Shown: positions 60,701 to 64,000 of the stretch, piece by piece
Layout: the number at the start of each line of letters is the position of its first letter
Numbering within the stretch: position 1 is the first letter of the stretch
Assembly: GCA_029945375.1 (NCBI GenBank)
Contig: CM057057.1
Span: forward strand, 4,402,001 to 4,466,000
Source of the DNA: Agaricus subrufescens
Lineage: Eukaryota; Basidiomycota; Agaricomycetes; Agaricales; Agaricaceae
Direction: 5' to 3'
DNA length: 64,000 nt
Made by a program: the position numbers and the translations under genes
The notes under the pieces: generated by a model
The model's input: the letters and a program-made list of their open reading frames with translations, nothing else
What the model was told of the DNA's origin: nothing
Databases searched by the model: none

Positions 60701-61202
60701 GATCGACGACCCAAAAAACCGTCGTCTAAATCGACTGGTCGAAAGTCGTCCTCATCAACGGCAAGCAATAAGGCTTCCGCCTCTAGTCGAAGCTCGCGCA
60801 GCTCGAACCAACCCCGCGGTTTGAGCATCGAACAAAATTTGGAAGACCTATCTATCAGGGAAAGTACCGAACAAGATCAAGAAGACTCAGTTATTATTAT
60901 CCCAAGAAAATCAAGCCAAGTGAAGAGAATTGTGATCAGCTCGGATGATGACGCGGCAGAATCTCCCGTAGATGACGACGAAGATGATGCGCCCCCAATT
61001 CCTGTGGTCAAGAAAAAAAGGTGAGCCCTCTACTCCACCCGGCACTTATATTCCAGTCGTGCAATATTGACCTCGCTCCAGACAACTTGGTAAAAAACCT
61101 GTCATGACTGTCGATAACATTGAGAGAGTGACCTGGGAAATAGAGAAGAAAGTAGCCAGACCGCAGGGCAATCGTCCGATCCGGAGATTAACAGGGAATT
61201 AA
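57778..61202 (+). CDS. kinesin-6 family motor (MKLP/KIF20-KIF23 type)
   Basis: Microtubule motor of the spindle midzone, needed for anaphase and cytokinesis in the family. Ten exons: 57778-58077,58130-58534,58589-59134,59186-59503,59556-59832,59882-59976,60031-60153,60211-60363,60419-61020,61082-61202, about 979 residues. The motor domain (about 100-580) shows AYLRIRP, the kinesin-6 type P-loop YGVTNSGKTYT (near 194; N replaces the usual G), switch I NHQSSRSH, switch II LVDLAGSERTKH and NINKSLMVLG. Insertions in the motor, typical of kinesin-6, are seen (SLSPTDPKLLLTRKALSLRP). A coiled coil follows (EMRCAIIEAETREEVMREME) and an acidic, Ser-rich tail with EDEDEDDYVDDGGDDDYEDE. It ends VTWEIEKK...RPIRRLTGN. 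Confidence 0.94.
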
Positions 61203-61436
61203 TTACTGTTACGATCTAACTATATTTTGCACATTGAACGATAAACTTCCCACATATGTCATCCAGTTACTCAGTGAGAGTCATCAAGCTGTCCGTAACA
61301 CCAAACTTGACTAGCTCCTAAGCTCTGGCGCAGTGACGCATCATGACACAGGCCAAATAAGGATATACAACACGAGCGCGTCTCTTCTGATGTAGAGATA
61401 CAACTAGTGGTTGACTTGACTTCAACTGAATCCCCC

Positions 61437-62754
61437 ATGCCCAAAATCGGCACAGCAAAGTCTTCTGAAGACGATATGTCCGCAGTAACCCATGTTCTCA
61501 AAGCTACTGTTACACAGACTGGGAAGTCCAGGAGGACTGTTGCGACAGCGGCTATTATGGCTGCAGGTACTGCGGGCACTTCGAATCGCGTCACTGAAAA
61601 GACAAAAAAGGATAAAACTTCCGCAGCGAGATCTCAGGCTAAAGGTGCCAAAGGTGTAGAGACTGTCCATGTGAATAAGGAGGCTATGCAAGCAAGCGTC
61701 GAGACTCTTGAAGAACGAACTATGCACAAGTCGTGGTATGACGTTCTAAGCCCAGAATTTGCAAAGCCTTACTTCAAAAAGGTTTGTACATCTCATTCTC
61801 TGCGGACTCATTTCGGCTCACCCACCGCATTGTTGTTTGTCTAGCTGAAGCATTTTTTGATAGATGAAAGTACTGCGAACACCGTCTATCCCCCAAGTAA
61901 TGATTGAATAGATTCTACTGCTACGAATGTCTAGGCTCATCTGATCGCAGTGGAACAGATATATTCTTGGTCGAGACTCACTCCACTCGAGCGTGTCAAA
62001 GTTGTAATACTGGGGCAGGTCAGTCACGTCGTTCCTTCTACTATCTCAAACAAGTTCTAGAACTCGTATCACACCAGGATCCCTATCACGACGTTGGGCA
62101 AGCCCATGGTAAGTTTCAGGAACTTTAATCTTGAGTAGAGTATCAGCTCAGAAAGTTTTATGATAGGTCTCTCATTCTCCGTACTTCCTCCGACAAAACC
62201 ACCTGGTTCATTGAAGAACATCTACAAACAGCTCAGTCAAGACGTCACTGGTTTCACGGTGCCGACTTCAGGGTAAGTAGAATCACGACTCACTGCTGGC
62301 AAAGAGTGAATTCAGGTCTATTCCGGTAGCGATCTAAGCCGTGTTGCTGAACTCGGAGTTCTGTGGCTGAACACAAGCTTGACCGTCCGAGCCCATAAGG
62401 CTGGCTCCCATTCTAAAAAGGGTTGGGAAACATTTACCGCAGAAGTGCTCCGTCAAGTCCTGGCGAGGAAGAATCATCCGGGTGTTGTCTTCATGGCGTG
62501 GGGTCTCCCTGCTCAGAAAACGTGCGATTCCATTAGAATCGACCAGGTCAGTCTTCCACTCAGAGAGTTAATGAAGTGTAACACTCTTTCCCATCACTCA
62601 GGACAAACATCTTGTTCTCAAGTCGGCTCATCCATCTCCTCTATCCGCACATAGAGGCTTCCTCGGGAACGGGCATTTCAGGAAAGCTAATGAATGGTTG
62701 GAAGAAAACCATGGGGCAGGATCTGGAATTAACTGGAACGTGCTGAGTGCTTAA
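61437..62754 (+). CDS. UNG1: uracil-DNA glycosylase (family 1, UNG)
   Basis: Base-excision repair enzyme that removes uracil from DNA in nucleus and mitochondria. Seven exons: 61437-61781, 61845-61896, 61951-62018, 62078-62108, 62167-62272, 62330-62546, 62602-62754, giving 323 residues. Catalytic motifs are intact: [20 protein letters not shown] (water-activating Asp in GQDPYH), [35 protein letters not shown] and the minor-groove loop [13 protein letters not shown]. The N-terminal 90 residues are Thr/Ala/Lys-rich, possibly a targeting region. The frame is open upstream to 61407 without an ATG, so an extra 5' exon cannot be excluded. It starts 234 bp after the kinesin-6 stop, same strand. Confidence 0.94.
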
Positions 62755-64000
62755 ACTCGTTGACACACTAGTAAAACATACTATACCCGAGATAGATATT
62801 TCTTAAACTCTCATATATTTTCTTTTTCGGCCTTCCTTTCCTCCCTTTTTTGCGTTGAATCGATCATGGCAGGTAGGTAGACTATTAAGGAACGTGGCTC
62901 CTGCATGAAACAAGCTCACTTTGTTAGACAATCTAACATAGTTGGATGGATTGAACGAGCCACAGAAAGGCGTTACTGCGTGCCCTGTTCTTGTCACCTC
63001 TCATTTGGCCGAGACATCTATTGTTTGTCAGGAATCAAGAACCTGTAACTGGGCGATGCGTCCACGAACTAGTTCACAAGCACACGAGAGGACCCCGTAC
63101 TTACTGACTGAGCATCATTTGGCCCACCTAAACAGAAGGAAAGTCTCCTCTTCGGTGCACAACACTACCCTTAGTACATTCGGAGATTCGAGTTAAGTAG
63201 TAGATCTCGGTAGATCAAACTAGTAACACTTGGCGTGGATTGCATGATTCTAGTCCCTGATGGATCGACGATCGACAAAGTCCTAAATGTCATAACTTGT
63301 ATCATGTCTGCCACAAGGTATAGCGCCAACAGAGATACCCGTTCAAGCTTACGCACGTAGTAGCAGGTAATTCCGCTTGCGACTCCTATGCCAGTGAGCA
63401 AGCCAAGGGCCATTGGTTCACTTATTATGCTTGTTTGCACGGGCCTCGAAGCCACGATCAAGTACGATAAAATAAGAGACGACCTGTCGACTAATTCATA
63501 GTGCTTTTAACTGCGGCGTATATAGCCGTGCTGTCGTTTTTCTACCCCTGATGGCCAAGTACAGCCTAAGTGCAACCTGCACATCATGGAGAGTCGAACC
63601 CGTACATCCGGCAGGGAAAGCTCGCTGAATTGGCGTGCACTGAAAGTTGGCATACTGTCCAGGGTTTATCAAAGAAACGTGATCACAGTGAGGCAGGTTG
63701 GAAAGACTTAAACTTACAATTACCCATTCAGGACACAATTTCAATTACATGCCATCAGCCCGGCCGGGATACGTCTTACGATAAGATATGGTTCCTACTC
63801 CTGACCTCCGGCACCTAACCAGTAAAGACTATGATTTGATATATGAACCTTCCGGCAAGTACTAGTTCTAGCATTGGGAAAGGATGGCTGACTTCGTGGC
63901 AAACACGTAGAAGACACATTTCTCCTCCTAGATGCGCTCGAATCGGATGCCGAAGGCCTGAGAGCCTCGAGGCCTTTGCTTTGCTTGGAAATTGGGTAAG
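62755..64000. other. gene-poor end of window
   Basis: About 1.25 kb after UNG. No gene could be supported. The small minus-strand ATG frame listed separately is the best candidate. Other frames (62942-63196, 63570-63818) start with non-ATG codons or lack resemblance. A T/C-rich tract lies at 62815-62850. A tRNA-like GAGTCGAACC at 63590-63599 does not fold into a tRNA. Confidence 0.35.
63171..63413 (-). CDS. possible small membrane-protein ORF
   Basis: An ATG-started frame of 80 codons whose first 20 residues (MALGLLTGIGVASGITCYYV) form a plausible membrane helix followed by basic RK. A GTAAGC donor-like site occurs soon after (near 63351), so it could instead be the first exon of a spliced gene. 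I recognise no family, and it could be chance. Confidence 0.2.
   Translation of the reverse strand: MALGLLTGIGVASGITCYYVRKLERVSLLALYLVADMIQVMTFRTLSIVDPSGTRIMQSTPSVTSLIYRDLLLNSNLRMY

Noticed and set aside
63541..63660. Possible minus-strand tRNA (T-loop-like GAGTCGAACC)
   Set aside because: The flanking bases do not form a T stem, and no acceptor, D or anticodon arms pair at the right distances.

Overview
The window is nuclear DNA from a filamentous basidiomycete, most likely an Agaricomycete. Genes are close-packed and intron-rich. Almost every gene is cut by several 45-90 nt introns with GT(A/G)NGT donors and CTNA(A/C) branch sites. The products match fungal families (septin, Ser/Ala-rich GPI protein, OPT transporter, Spc7/KNL1, DXD glycosyltransferase, agaric-type F-box protein). 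I found no rRNA, tRNA, CRISPR or intact transposon. Gene models were spliced by hand from reading frame, splice signals and family conservation. Exon borders are predictions without transcript data.

Layout. 1-7.2 kb (+): 3' end of a septin gene, the importin-beta type receptor MTR10/transportin-3, mitochondrial succinyl-CoA ligase alpha (LSC1), and an acyl-CoA-binding/ankyrin protein. 7.4-14.9 kb (-): mitoribosomal protein bS16m, LSM5, importin alpha (SRP1), proteasome subunit RPN2. 15.0-19.3 kb: cytochrome c oxidase VIa (COX13, +), a gene-poor 1.6 kb, a secreted GPI-anchored Ser/Ala-rich protein (-), and ribulose-5-phosphate 3-epimerase (RPE1, +). 19.6-33.5 kb (-): a GT32-like DXD glycosyltransferase, pyruvate kinase (12 exons), MCM3, a small secreted GNVDWRR-repeat protein, and the spliceosome WD40 protein PRP17/CDC40. 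33.6-46.1 kb: a MYB x3 plus C2H2 fusion transcription factor (+), SGT2 (-), PRP19 (+), an OPT oligopeptide transporter (-) and a TauD-family dioxygenase (+). 46.7-62.8 kb: F-box protein (-), ALG10 (+), a large disordered coiled-coil protein (+), Spc105/KNL1 (-), kinesin-6 (+), uracil-DNA glycosylase (+). The last 1.2 kb is nearly empty.

Working together. Most genes are core housekeeping functions: nuclear transport (MTR10, SRP1), mitochondrial metabolism and translation (LSC1, COX13, bS16m), carbon metabolism (PYK1, RPE1), protein turnover and folding (RPN2, SGT2), RNA splicing (LSM5, PRP17, PRP19), DNA replication and repair (MCM3, UNG) and mitosis (KNL1, kinesin-6). Several lie head to head across 90-175 bp and probably share promoters (RPN2/COX13, PRP17/MYB, SGT2/PRP19, KNL1/kinesin-6, GPI protein/RPE1). 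OPT and TauD also diverge, from a wider 874 bp, and could form a sulfur or nitrogen scavenging pair.

The most novel item is the secreted repeat protein at 29921-30351. It has a signal peptide, then five copies of the heptapeptide GNVDWRR ending in a dibasic Kex2-like site. The copies are identical in protein but use different codons. It looks like a kexin-processed repeat precursor of a short peptide (GNVDW).
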